A DNA stretch of 64,000 bases from NCBI RefSeq assembly GCF_900475675.1, contig NZ_LS483403.1:558001-622000 (forward strand). Direction: 5' to 3'. The notes beneath the pieces are model-generated. The model was not told the origin of the DNA and made no database searches. It was given only the letters and a program-made list of their open reading frames with translations. Source of the DNA: Streptococcus lutetiensis (GTDB lineage Bacteria; Bacillota; Bacilli; Lactobacillales; Streptococcaceae). The position numbers and the translations under genes were made by a program. Position 1 is the first letter of the stretch; each line of letters opens with the position of its first letter. Shown here piece by piece: positions 17,215 through 24,850 of this stretch.

Positions 17215-18948
17215 ATGACAGAAATGCTTAAAGGAATCGCCGCATCTGATGGTGTTGCTGTTGCTAAAGCGTACCTGCTCGTTCAACCTGATTTGTCATT
17301 TGAAACTGTTACAGTTGAAGATACAAGTGCAGAGGAAGCTCGCCTAGATGCCGCATTGAAAGCATCACAAGACGAGCTTTCTATTATACGTGAAAAAGCA
17401 GTAGAAACACTTGGCGAAGAAGCAGCTGCCGTATTTGACGCACATTTAATGGTGCTTGCTGACCCAGAAATGATCAGCCAAATTAAAGAAACTATTCGTG
17501 CAAAACAAATTAACGCAGAAGCAGGACTTAAAGAAGTGACTGATATGTTCATCACTATCTTTGAAGGAATGGATGATAACCCATACATGCAAGAACGTGC
17601 CGCAGATATCCGCGACGTTGCTAAACGTGTATTGGCTCACCTTCTTGGTGCTAAACTTCCAAACCCTGCTACAATTGATGAAGAATCAATCGTTATTGCA
17701 CACGATTTGACACCTTCTGATACTGCCCAATTGAACAAACAATTTGTTAAAGCCTTTGTTACAAACATTGGTGGACGTACAAGCCACTCAGCTATCATGG
17801 CTCGTACACTTGAAATTGCCGCTGTTCTTGGAACAAACGATATCACTAGCCGTGTTAAAGATGGTGATATCATTGCTGTAAACGGTATCACTGGTGAAGT
17901 TATCATCAACCCAACAGATGAACAAGTTGCTGAATTTAAAGCTGCTGGTGAAGCATATGTTAAACAAAAAGCTGAATGGGCTCTTCTTAAAGACGCTAAA
18001 ACAGTAACAGCTGATGGTAAACACTTTGAATTGGCAGCTAACATTGGTACACCTAAAGACGTTGAAGGTGTTAATGCTAATGGGGCAGAAGCAGTTGGTC
18101 TTTACCGTACAGAATTCTTGTACATGGATTCACAAGACTTCCCAACTGAAGATGAACAATATGAAGCATACAAGGCTGTTCTTGAAGGCATGAATGGTAA
18201 ACCAGTTGTGGTTCGTACAATGGATATCGGTGGAGATAAAGAACTTCCTTACTTCGACCTTCCAAAAGAAATGAACCCATTCCTTGGATTCCGTGCACTT
18301 CGTATTTCTATCTCAGAAACAGGAAATGCAATGTTCCGTACACAAATCCGTGCACTTCTTCGTGCATCTGTACACGGACAACTTCGTATCATGTTCCCAA
18401 TGGTTGCTCTTCTTAAAGAATTCCGTGCTGCTAAAGCAATCTTTGATGAAGAAAAAGCAAACCTTAAAGCTGAAGGTGTTGCCGTTTCAGATGATATCGA
18501 AGTTGGTATCATGATTGAAATCCCAGCTGCAGCTATGCTTGCTGACCAATTTGCGAAAGAAGTTGACTTCTTCTCAATCGGAACAAACGACCTTATCCAA
18601 TACACAATGGCTGCTGACCGTATGAACGAACAAGTTTCATACCTTTACCAACCATACAACCCATCAATCCTTCGTTTGATTAACAACGTTATCAAAGCAG
18701 CTCACGCTGAAGGTAAATGGGCTGGTATGTGTGGTGAAATGGCTGGTGACCAAAAAGCTGTTCCACTTCTTGTCGGAATGGGACTTGACGAGTTCTCTAT
18801 GTTAGCTACATCAATTCTTCGTACACGTAGCTTGATGAAGAAACTTGACACTGCTAAAATGCAAGAATACGCTAACCGCGCTCTTACAGAATGCTCAACA
18901 ATGGAAGAAGTTCTTGAGCTTAGCAAAGAATATGTTAATGTTGACTAA
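17215..18948 (+). CDS. ptsI: PTS enzyme I (phosphoenolpyruvate-protein phosphotransferase)
   Basis: The 577-residue cytoplasmic enzyme that moves phosphate from PEP to HPr. The phospho-histidine is H191 in [14 protein letters not shown]. The C-terminal PEP-binding barrel shows [31 protein letters not shown] and the catalytic cysteine in GMCGEMAGD. It forms a two-gene operon with ptsH and is closed by a strong terminator. It links sugar uptake to the PEP pool shared with pckA nearby. Confidence 0.98.
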   Translation: MTEMLKGIAASDGVAVAKAYLLVQPDLSFETVTVEDTSAEEARLDAALKASQDELSIIREKAVETLGEEAAAVFDAHLMVLADPEMISQIKETIRAKQINAEAGLKEVTDMFITIFEGMDDNPYMQERAADIRDVAKRVLAHLLGAKLPNPATIDEESIVIAHDLTPSDTAQLNKQFVKAFVTNIGGRTSHSAIMARTLEIAAVLGTNDITSRVKDGDIIAVNGITGEVIINPTDEQVAEFKAAGEAYVKQKAEWALLKDAKTVTADGKHFELAANIGTPKDVEGVNANGAEAVGLYRTEFLYMDSQDFPTEDEQYEAYKAVLEGMNGKPVVVRTMDIGGDKELPYFDLPKEMNPFLGFRALRISISETGNAMFRTQIRALLRASVHGQLRIMFPMVALLKEFRAAKAIFDEEKANLKAEGVAVSDDIEVGIMIEIPAAAMLADQFAKEVDFFSIGTNDLIQYTMAADRMNEQVSYLYQPYNPSILRLINNVIKAAHAEGKWAGMCGEMAGDQKAVPLLVGMGLDEFSMLATSILRTRSLMKKLDTAKMQEYANRALTECSTMEEVLELSKEYVNVD

Positions 18949-18960
18949 TTAACATGAGGA

Positions 18961-18994
18961 AGCTTTTAACGCAAAGTTAAAAGCTTTTTTAATG
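18961..18994 (+). terminator. Terminator of ptsHI
   Basis: AAGCTTTTAAC pairs perfectly with GTTAAAAGCTT around GCAAA and is followed by six or more T. Confidence 0.93.
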
Positions 18995-19222
18995 TTAAGA
19001 AACCTAAAATGTTAAGTGATTTTAGTTATGAAACTAGGATTTTTTATAATGAAAAATATGCATTTTTTTGGATAAAATAAAAGAATCTATTAATTTTTAA
19101 AATTCTATAAATTCTGATATTATTATCGTTATAATAGTGTTTAGGTGCATTTTTTTGAATTTATAAAGTATATTTATAAGTTTTATAATTATAACTATTT
19201 GACACTACAAATTTTTTGTCTA
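18995..19222. other. AT-rich intergenic stretch upstream of gapN
   Basis: This non-coding stretch lies between the ptsI terminator and the gapN control region. It is very AT-rich, with two copies of a TGCATTTTTTTG-type motif (near 19058 and 19146) and a TATAAT-like string in TTATAATAGTG. No reading frame, clear hairpin or RNA gene is visible. Confidence 0.5.
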
Positions 19223-19237
19223 AATTTTCAGAATTTT
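19223..19237 (+). promoter_or_regulatory. CodY-like box upstream of gapN
   Basis: AATTTTCAGAATTTT matches 13 of 15 positions of AATTTTCWGAAAATT. It ends 14 bases before the gapN -35. It is one of three similar sites in this window. Confidence 0.5.
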
Positions 19238-19251
19238 TTCGTTTTAAAATA

Positions 19252-19279
19252 TTGAAAAAAGCTAAAAAAGTGATAAAAT
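19252..19279 (+). promoter_or_regulatory. Promoter of gapN
   Basis: TTGAAA (19252-19257), a 16-base spacer and TAAAAT (19274-19279), 30 bases before the gapN start codon. Confidence 0.65.
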
Positions 19280-19309
19280 GGAGTTATCACATTTAAAAGG
19301 AGATATCGC

Positions 19310-20740
19310 TTGACTAAACAATATAAAAATTACGTCAACGGTGAGTGGAAACTTTCTAAAGAAGAAATCAAAATTTATGCTCCCGCAACTGGTGAAGAAC
19401 TTGGTTCTGTTCCTGCAATGAGCCAAGAAGAAGTAGACTACGTCTATGCATCAGCTAAAGCTGCTCAAAAAGCATGGCGTGCACTTTCATATGTAGAACG
19501 TGCTGAATACCTTCACAAAGCAGCTAATATTTTGATGCGTGATGCTGAAAAAATTGGTGCTGTACTTTCAAAGGAAATTGCTAAAGGTTATAAATCAGCT
19601 GTAGGTGAAGTTATCCGTACTGCTGAAATCATTAACTATGCCGCTGAAGAAGGCGTTCGTCTTGAAGGTGAAGTTCTTGAAGGTGGTAGCTTTGATCCAG
19701 CAAGCAAGAAAAAAATTGCTATCGTTCGTCGCGAACCAGTAGGTTTGGTGCTTGCTATTTCGCCATTTAACTACCCAATCAACCTCGCAGGTTCTAAGAT
19801 TGCTCCTGCCCTTATTTCAGGGAATGTTGTTGCCCTTAAACCACCTACGCAAGGTTCTATCTCAGGTCTTCTTTTGGCTGAAGCATTTGCTGAAGCTGGA
19901 CTTCCTGCAGGTGTATTTAGCACAATCACTGGACGTGGTTCTGTTATCGGTGACTACATTGTAGAACACGAAGCTGTTAATTACATCAACTTCACTGGTT
20001 CAACACCAGTTGGTGAACACATTGGTCACTTGGCTGGTATGCGTCCAATCATGCTTGAACTTGGTGGTAAAGACTCAGCTATCGTTCTTGAAGATGCTGA
20101 TCTTGACTTGGCTGCTAAAAACATCGTTGCTGGTGCTTATGGATACTCAGGTCAACGTTGTACAGCCGTAAAACGTGTTCTTGTTATGGATAGCATTGCT
20201 GACAAGTTGGTTGAAAAAGTTTCTGCACTTGTAAACAACTTGACTGTTGGTATGCCGGAAGACAATGCTGACATCACACCACTTATCGATACAAAAGCCG
20301 CTGACTATGTTGAAGGTCTTATCAAAGACGCTCAAGAAAAAGGTGCTAAAGAAGTTATCTCATTCAAACGTGAAGGTAACCTCATCAGCCCAGTCTTGTT
20401 CGATAACGTTACAACTGACATGCGCTTGGCTTGGGAAGAACCATTTGGTCCAGTCCTTCCATTTATCCGTGTGAACTCAGTTGAAGAAGCCATTGAAATT
20501 TCAAACAAATCTGAATACGGTCTTCAAGCTTCTGTATTTACAAATAACTTCCCATTGGCATTCAAGATTGCTGAACAACTTGAAGTGGGTACTGTTCACA
20601 TTAACAGCAAAACACAACGTGGTACAGATAACTTCCCATTCCTTGGTGCTAAAAAATCTGGTGCTGGAGTGCAAGGTGTGAAATACTCTATCGAAGCTAT
20701 GACAACTGTCAAATCTACTGTATTTGATATTGCCAAATAA
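19310..20740 (+). CDS. gapN: Non-phosphorylating NADP-dependent glyceraldehyde-3-phosphate dehydrogenase
   Basis: A 476-residue aldehyde dehydrogenase superfamily enzyme that oxidises glyceraldehyde-3-phosphate directly to 3-phosphoglycerate, making NADPH. The catalytic cysteine is C284 in SGQRCTAVKR and the general-base glutamate lies in LELGGKDSAIV. The start is a TTG at 19310 with AAAGGAGAT eight bases upstream, and MTKQYKNYVNGEWK is the expected N terminus for streptococcal GapN. It stands alone between two terminators. Streptococci often use GapN as a main NADPH source because they lack a full oxidative pentose route. Confidence 0.95.
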   Translation: MTKQYKNYVNGEWKLSKEEIKIYAPATGEELGSVPAMSQEEVDYVYASAKAAQKAWRALSYVERAEYLHKAANILMRDAEKIGAVLSKEIAKGYKSAVGEVIRTAEIINYAAEEGVRLEGEVLEGGSFDPASKKKIAIVRREPVGLVLAISPFNYPINLAGSKIAPALISGNVVALKPPTQGSISGLLLAEAFAEAGLPAGVFSTITGRGSVIGDYIVEHEAVNYINFTGSTPVGEHIGHLAGMRPIMLELGGKDSAIVLEDADLDLAAKNIVAGAYGYSGQRCTAVKRVLVMDSIADKLVEKVSALVNNLTVGMPEDNADITPLIDTKAADYVEGLIKDAQEKGAKEVISFKREGNLISPVLFDNVTTDMRLAWEEPFGPVLPFIRVNSVEEAIEISNKSEYGLQASVFTNNFPLAFKIAEQLEVGTVHINSKTQRGTDNFPFLGAKKSGAGVQGVKYSIEAMTTVKSTVFDIAK

Positions 20741-20747
20741 TACAGTT

Positions 20748-20785
20748 AAGGTTAGAACATTGTTCTAGCCTTTTTATTTTTTTCT
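20748..20785 (+). terminator. Terminator of gapN
   Basis: AAGGTTAGAAC pairs with GTTCTAGCCTT (one G-T pair) and is followed by a T-rich tract. Confidence 0.88.
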
Positions 20786-20869
20786 GAAATAGGCGTAAGT
20801 AGACTTGTACTTTTTTTGAAATTTTTTAGAAATTATTTCTTTTTTCTAATGTTTTTACACTTTTAATTA

Positions 20870-20883
20870 TGAAAACGCATACT
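20870..20883 (+). promoter_or_regulatory. Candidate cre (CcpA) site at the pckA promoter
   Basis: TGAAAACGCATACT matches 12 of 14 positions of the cre consensus TGWAANCGNTNWCA. It overlaps the presumed -35 region of pckA, 16 bases before a TAGAAT -10 (20891-20896). Repression of a gluconeogenic gene by CcpA would be sensible, but this rests on sequence alone. Confidence 0.4.
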
Positions 20884-20925
20884 TTTTTGATAGAATAAAG
20901 TTAACCATACAATAGGAGGTAGAAA

Positions 20926-22569
20926 ATGGTAACACGTAATCAATTTTCAACTTTAGAAATGCGCAAATCAAGTCCGTATTTTTCTGCATTAAAAACTATT
21001 GTCGAAACAGCATTTTATGAAAATCAGGTTCACCCGATTAAAACCTTAGAAGAAGCTTATCAATTAGCTTCCAATGCTGCAGGTACAGTGATTTTGGATA
21101 TGCCTGTCATTCATACTAAGGAATTGGGTCTACCTTCCTATGCTCGTGTGTTGTTAACAAATTCTGGAGCAGTAGTTGGACGAACAGCGAAAGCCCGTCG
21201 AATTTTTGGGCAAGATGAAGAGGAAGATGAGTGTTTGTTATCCATTGTCAGAAGTGCCGTCTATCAGGCACATCGTCGCCAATTTTACAAAGCAGATGCT
21301 ATTGTTGGGTTAGATGAAGAATTTATGGTGCGTGCTCACTTGATGGTACCAGAAGAAGAGATCAATAACCTTTATTCATGGTTATTGAACTTTCAAATTC
21401 TGGATGAAGAATTCAAAAATCGTTTGAAAGTTTCTAAAGTCTACAATGAAGATGATATTTTTGTCTTCTTTAATCCAAGATGGTCTCATCCAGATTACCC
21501 AGATGGCTTGGTCTATTTTGATACTAATCACAACTGTGTAGCTATTTTAGGACTCAATTACTTTGGTGAATTGAAGAAAGCAACTTTGACACTTGCCTGG
21601 GGAACGGCTGCACGTAATGGTTACGTGTCATGCCACGGTGGTTTGAAGATTTTTCAAGGAAAAGAAGGTCAGAAGGATTATGTAGCTTCATTCTTTGGTT
21701 TGTCAGGTTCAGGAAAATCAACTTTGACTCACGCTAAACACAATGGAAAATATGATATCAAAGTTTTACACGATGATGCTTTTGTTATTTCTGAAAAAGA
21801 TGGCTCATCAATTGCTCTAGAACCATCATATTTTGATAAGACAAACGATTACCCAACAGGACACCCTGAACAAGATTTCTTTGTGACAGTTCAGAACTGC
21901 GGTGTGACTTTGGATGAAAATGGTCGTAAAAAATTGATGACAGAAGATATCCGAAATGGTAACGGTCGAACGGTTAAATCTCGTTTCGCGACACCAAATC
22001 GTGTTGACCATATCGAAGAACCGATTAATGCCATCTTTTGGATTATGAAAGACGATTCTCTACCTCCATTGATTAAGGTTAATGACCCTCTCATGGCAGC
22101 AACGATGGGATGTACCTTGATGACTAAACGGTCAAGTGCTGAAAATATTGAAGGAAATAAGCAAACACTTGTCATCGAACCATTTGCCAACCCATTTAGG
22201 GTTTATCCGCTCGTTGAAGATTATCAAAAATTCCGTTCACTATTTGAAGGAGATGTTGATTGTTACATCATCAATACTGGTACTTACATGGGACAAAGTA
22301 TTCCGAAAGAAGTTTCTTTAGGAATTATTGAAAAATTAGTTGATGGTGATGCTGAGTTTAAAGATTTTGGGCCAATCGAAGGTTTCCAATATTTAGATTT
22401 GGCAGAATACCCTGTTCATCATTTTGACAGCAAGTATAAACAACTCATCCGTTCACGTATGCAGTTCCGTTTGAATTATTTGCTTTCATTCAACCAAAAC
22501 AATCCAAAGCTTGCTTTGCCAGTTGAAGCTATTTCACGTTTGGAAAAAGTGATTAATAATTTGAAATAG
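20926..22569 (+). CDS. pckA: ATP-dependent phosphoenolpyruvate carboxykinase
   Basis: A 547-residue enzyme interconverting oxaloacetate plus ATP with PEP, ADP and CO2. The kinase-type P-loop GLSGSGKST lies at residues 258-266. It is preceded by the TLAWGTAARNGYVSCHGG region with likely metal and substrate ligands, and followed by LHDDAFVI. The C-terminal part has INTGTYMGQSIPKEVSLG. The start follows AGGAGGT by six bases. It stands alone. With acnA-citZ-icd nearby it connects PEP to the oxaloacetate pool. PckA is uncommon in streptococci outside a few groups such as S. bovis relatives. Confidence 0.93.
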   Translation: MVTRNQFSTLEMRKSSPYFSALKTIVETAFYENQVHPIKTLEEAYQLASNAAGTVILDMPVIHTKELGLPSYARVLLTNSGAVVGRTAKARRIFGQDEEEDECLLSIVRSAVYQAHRRQFYKADAIVGLDEEFMVRAHLMVPEEEINNLYSWLLNFQILDEEFKNRLKVSKVYNEDDIFVFFNPRWSHPDYPDGLVYFDTNHNCVAILGLNYFGELKKATLTLAWGTAARNGYVSCHGGLKIFQGKEGQKDYVASFFGLSGSGKSTLTHAKHNGKYDIKVLHDDAFVISEKDGSSIALEPSYFDKTNDYPTGHPEQDFFVTVQNCGVTLDENGRKKLMTEDIRNGNGRTVKSRFATPNRVDHIEEPINAIFWIMKDDSLPPLIKVNDPLMAATMGCTLMTKRSSAENIEGNKQTLVIEPFANPFRVYPLVEDYQKFRSLFEGDVDCYIINTGTYMGQSIPKEVSLGIIEKLVDGDAEFKDFGPIEGFQYLDLAEYPVHHFDSKYKQLIRSRMQFRLNYLLSFNQNNPKLALPVEAISRLEKVINNLK

Positions 22570-22628
22570 GACATAAAATCACGAAAAGGATGACAATGAT
22601 TGTATATTGTCATATTTTAAGGACATAA

Positions 22629-22665
22629 AAAACGAGGCTGGACATTTTGTCCTAGTCTCGTTTTG
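22629..22665. terminator. Bidirectional terminator between pckA and the helicase gene
   Basis: AACGAGGCTGGACA pairs with TGTCCTAGTCTCGTT and is flanked by A- and T-rich runs on both sides. It lies between convergent genes. Confidence 0.88.
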
Positions 22666-22673
22666 CTTTGAGT

Positions 22674-23756
22674 TTATTTCAAATGTATTTTTTGATTTTT
22701 AAGATAAACTTCTGAAACAGGTGCGTATTTCTTGAGTTTTTTCAATTCTTCTTTGTGGGTAACGAAAGTAATCACCACACCTGATTTTCCCATACGTCCT
22801 GTACGTCCAGTACGGTGGGTGTAAGTTTCTTTATCACGTGCGAGGTCAAAATTGATAACGTATTCGAGGTTTTCAATGTCGATTCCACGTGCTACTAGGT
22901 CAGTAGCAAGAAGAAGTGAAAGCTCATGGTTCTTGAATTTTTCAAGAATAACTTTACGGAATTTAACGTTAATGTCAGAAGCAAGAGAAACGGCCTGAAC
23001 ATCGTTGAACTGTAGACGCTCTTCAGCAGCACCTAAATCAGATAGGCTGTTGAAGAAAACCAAGCCACGAAATTCTGGAATATTTGAGAATTTGCGAAGT
23101 AAGTCAAGGCGATCACGTTTATCAACAGAGATGTAGTAGTGAACGATTTGATCAAGTTTTTGATTAGAAAGGTCAATTGTCAAAGTGTTTTCTGCAAGAA
23201 CTTCAGGGTCAACTTTATCAGTTGCACTCATGTAAATCATTTGGTGGTCACGTGGCACACGATGAATAATATTTTCAACGAAATGATATTGTGAGTCACT
23301 AAGCAATTCGTCAAATTCGTCTAAGATGATTGTGTCAACATTCATCATTTTGATTTTTTTATGTTTAACGAGTTCGAAGACACGACCTGGTGTTCCAATG
23401 AGAATTTCAGGACCTTTTTTCAAGCGTTCGATTTGACGTTTTTGGCTTGAGCCAGAAATAAAGAGTTGTGTAGACAGGTTTAATGGCTCAGCCCATGTTT
23501 TAGTGACTTCAAAAATTTGCCCAGCCAACTCGGTGTTTGGAGCTAAGATAAGCAGTTGCTGAGATTTTTTAGGTTTTAATTTTAGGAGTGCTGGAAAGAG
23601 ATAGGCTAGGGTTTTACCAGTACCAGTTGGGCTAATGCCGAGTAAGTTATCTCCTTGTGAAATAGGTTCAAACACTTGTTTTTGAATGTCTGTTAGGTCA
23701 GAAAAGCCAAGTGTTTTTAGCTGTTCCTGCCAGACTTGTGGAAATTGTGAAATCAT
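22674..23756 (-). CDS. DEAD/DEAH-box RNA helicase family protein
   Basis: A 360-residue helicase core with few extensions. The Q motif region LGFSDLTDIQKQV is followed by motif I GISPTGTGKT, motif Ia LAPNTELA, motif Ib GTPGR, and motif II LDEFDE in place of canonical DEAD. Motif III is MSAT, and ATDLVARGIDI and HRTGRTGRMG are motifs V and VI. It likely unwinds RNA, perhaps in ribosome assembly or mRNA decay, but the target is unknown. The start at 23756 follows AAAGGAAAA. Expressed alone, it converges on pckA. Confidence 0.9.
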   Translation of the reverse strand: MISQFPQVWQEQLKTLGFSDLTDIQKQVFEPISQGDNLLGISPTGTGKTLAYLFPALLKLKPKKSQQLLILAPNTELAGQIFEVTKTWAEPLNLSTQLFISGSSQKRQIERLKKGPEILIGTPGRVFELVKHKKIKMMNVDTIILDEFDELLSDSQYHFVENIIHRVPRDHQMIYMSATDKVDPEVLAENTLTIDLSNQKLDQIVHYYISVDKRDRLDLLRKFSNIPEFRGLVFFNSLSDLGAAEERLQFNDVQAVSLASDINVKFRKVILEKFKNHELSLLLATDLVARGIDIENLEYVINFDLARDKETYTHRTGRTGRMGKSGVVITFVTHKEELKKLKKYAPVSEVYLKNQKIHLK

Positions 23757-23911
23757 AGTTTTCCTTTTCTATTCTATCTAGTCTTTACTTCATTATAACA
23801 TAGAAAAAGCTAACTTTTTTTATTTAAAGGGTAAGTAAGGGATTTCAATGTTTGAAAATTTTAAAAAAAGTAGTAGAATAGATAGGAAATATTTTTTATT
23901 TGGAGTAATAA

Positions 23912-24544
23912 ATGCGTAAAAAACCTATTATTATTGGTGTGACTGGTGGTTCTGGAGGCGGAAAAACCAGTGTTTCTAAAGCAATTTTGGCTAACTTTCA
24001 AGACCAAAAAATTGCTATGATTCAACACGACTCTTACTACAAAGATCAAAGCCACTTGACTTTTGAAGAACGTGTTTCAACTAACTATGACCACCCACTT
24101 GCTTTTGATACTGATTTGATGATTGAACACATCAATGAATTGATTGCAGGTCGCCCAGTAGATATTCCAATTTACGACTACACACTACACACTCGTAGTG
24201 AAAAAACATATCGTCAAGAACCTCAAGATGTTATCATCGTTGAAGGTATCTTGGTCCTTGAAGACAAACGTCTTCGTGATTTGATGGATATCAAACTTTT
24301 TGTTGATACTGATGACGATATCCGTATCATCCGTCGTATTAAACGTGATATGGAAGAACGCGGACGTAGCCTTGATAGTGTTATTGAACAATACACTTCT
24401 GTGGTTAAACCAATGTTCCACCAATTTATCGAACCAACAAAACGTTATGCTGACATCATCATCCCAGAAGGTGCTTCAAACGTTGTCGCAATTGACCTTA
24501 TCAACACCAAAATTGCTGCAATTTTGAAAGAAAATGGAGAATAA
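23912..24544 (+). CDS. udk: Uridine kinase
   Basis: A 210-residue pyrimidine salvage enzyme phosphorylating uridine and cytidine. The P-loop is [14 protein letters not shown] at residues 9-22, followed by [11 protein letters not shown] and [13 protein letters not shown], and later [17 protein letters not shown] and [17 protein letters not shown]. All are family signatures. The start follows TTGGAGTAATAA. A terminator directly after it separates it from the leu leader. Confidence 0.95.
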   Translation: MRKKPIIIGVTGGSGGGKTSVSKAILANFQDQKIAMIQHDSYYKDQSHLTFEERVSTNYDHPLAFDTDLMIEHINELIAGRPVDIPIYDYTLHTRSEKTYRQEPQDVIIVEGILVLEDKRLRDLMDIKLFVDTDDDIRIIRRIKRDMEERGRSLDSVIEQYTSVVKPMFHQFIEPTKRYADIIIPEGASNVVAIDLINTKIAAILKENGE

Positions 24545-24549
24545 GTGAA

Positions 24550-24577
24550 GGGTTGGAAAATCCAGCTCTTTTTACTT
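24550..24577 (+). terminator. Terminator of udk
   Basis: AGGGTTGGA pairs with TCCAGCTCT over nine positions, including G-T pairs, and is followed by TTTTTA. Confidence 0.8.
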
Positions 24578-24585
24578 TTGGTAAT

Positions 24586-24600
24586 TATTTTCAGAAAATT
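24586..24600 (+). promoter_or_regulatory. CodY-like box upstream of the leu operon
   Basis: TATTTTCAGAAAATT matches 14 of 15 positions of the CodY consensus AATTTTCWGAAAATT. It ends 21 bases before the -35 of the leu promoter. CodY senses branched-chain amino acids, so control of leuABCD is expected. Confidence 0.75.
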
Positions 24601-24621
24601 TATTTTATTTAGATTATTCTG

Positions 24622-24650
24622 TTGACTTTTAATTAATAAAAGAGTATTAT
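24622..24650 (+). promoter_or_regulatory. Promoter of the leu operon
   Basis: TTGACT (24622-24627), a 17-base spacer and TATTAT (24645-24650). The predicted start near 24657 gives a leader of almost 200 bases holding the leader peptide and attenuator. Confidence 0.72.
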
Positions 24651-24686
24651 GTAAAAAAACGAAAAACATCGAAGGGAAAAAAGTCA

Positions 24687-24734
24687 ATGATATTCACAAC
24701 AATGACAGTCTTGCTATTGCGTGATGAGGGCTAG
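24687..24734 (+). CDS. leu operon leader peptide
   Basis: A 15-codon reading frame, MIFTTMTVLLLRDEG, preceded by a GAAGGGA SD about nine bases upstream. Codons 9-11 are three consecutive leucines (TTG, CTA, TTG at 24711-24719) after a valine. The stop TAG (24732-24734) lies inside the 5' arm of the first leader hairpin. This is the arrangement expected of a ribosome-mediated attenuation sensor. It is too short to identify by homology, so the call rests on position, codon content and the RNA structures around it. Confidence 0.8.
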   Translation: MIFTTMTVLLLRDEG

Positions 24735-24820
24735 TGCATAAGAGCATTAGTCCTGTTTGGCTTACCAAGCGGGATGAAAACATCTCGCTTAACCGTGAGA
24801 TGTTTTTATTTTTATCTTAA
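24728..24820 (+). promoter_or_regulatory. Transcription attenuator of the leu operon
   Basis: Four overlapping hairpins can form. A is 24728-24737 with 24744-24753. B is TCCTGTTTGG (24751-24760) with CCAAGCGGGA (24765-24774). C is AAGCGGGATG (24767-24776) with CATCTCGCTT (24781-24790). D is the terminator, AAAACATCTC (24777-24786) with GAGATGTTTT (24797-24806), followed by a U-rich tract. A excludes B, B excludes C and C excludes D. A plus C gives read-through; B plus D gives termination. A ribosome at the leader stop would cover A, whereas one stalled on the leucine codons would leave most of A free. Confidence 0.8.
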
Positions 24821-24850
24821 TGTTTTTGCTAGAATTAGAAAGAGGTTACT

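Noticed and set aside
20820..20834. CodY-like box upstream of pckA
   Set aside because: AATTTTTTAGAAATT matches only about 12 of 15 positions in very AT-rich DNA, too weak to list as a site.
24687..24850. T-box control of leuA
   Set aside because: No stem I, specifier loop or TGGNACCGCG-type T-box sequence is present. The leader has a Leu-rich peptide and attenuator hairpins instead.
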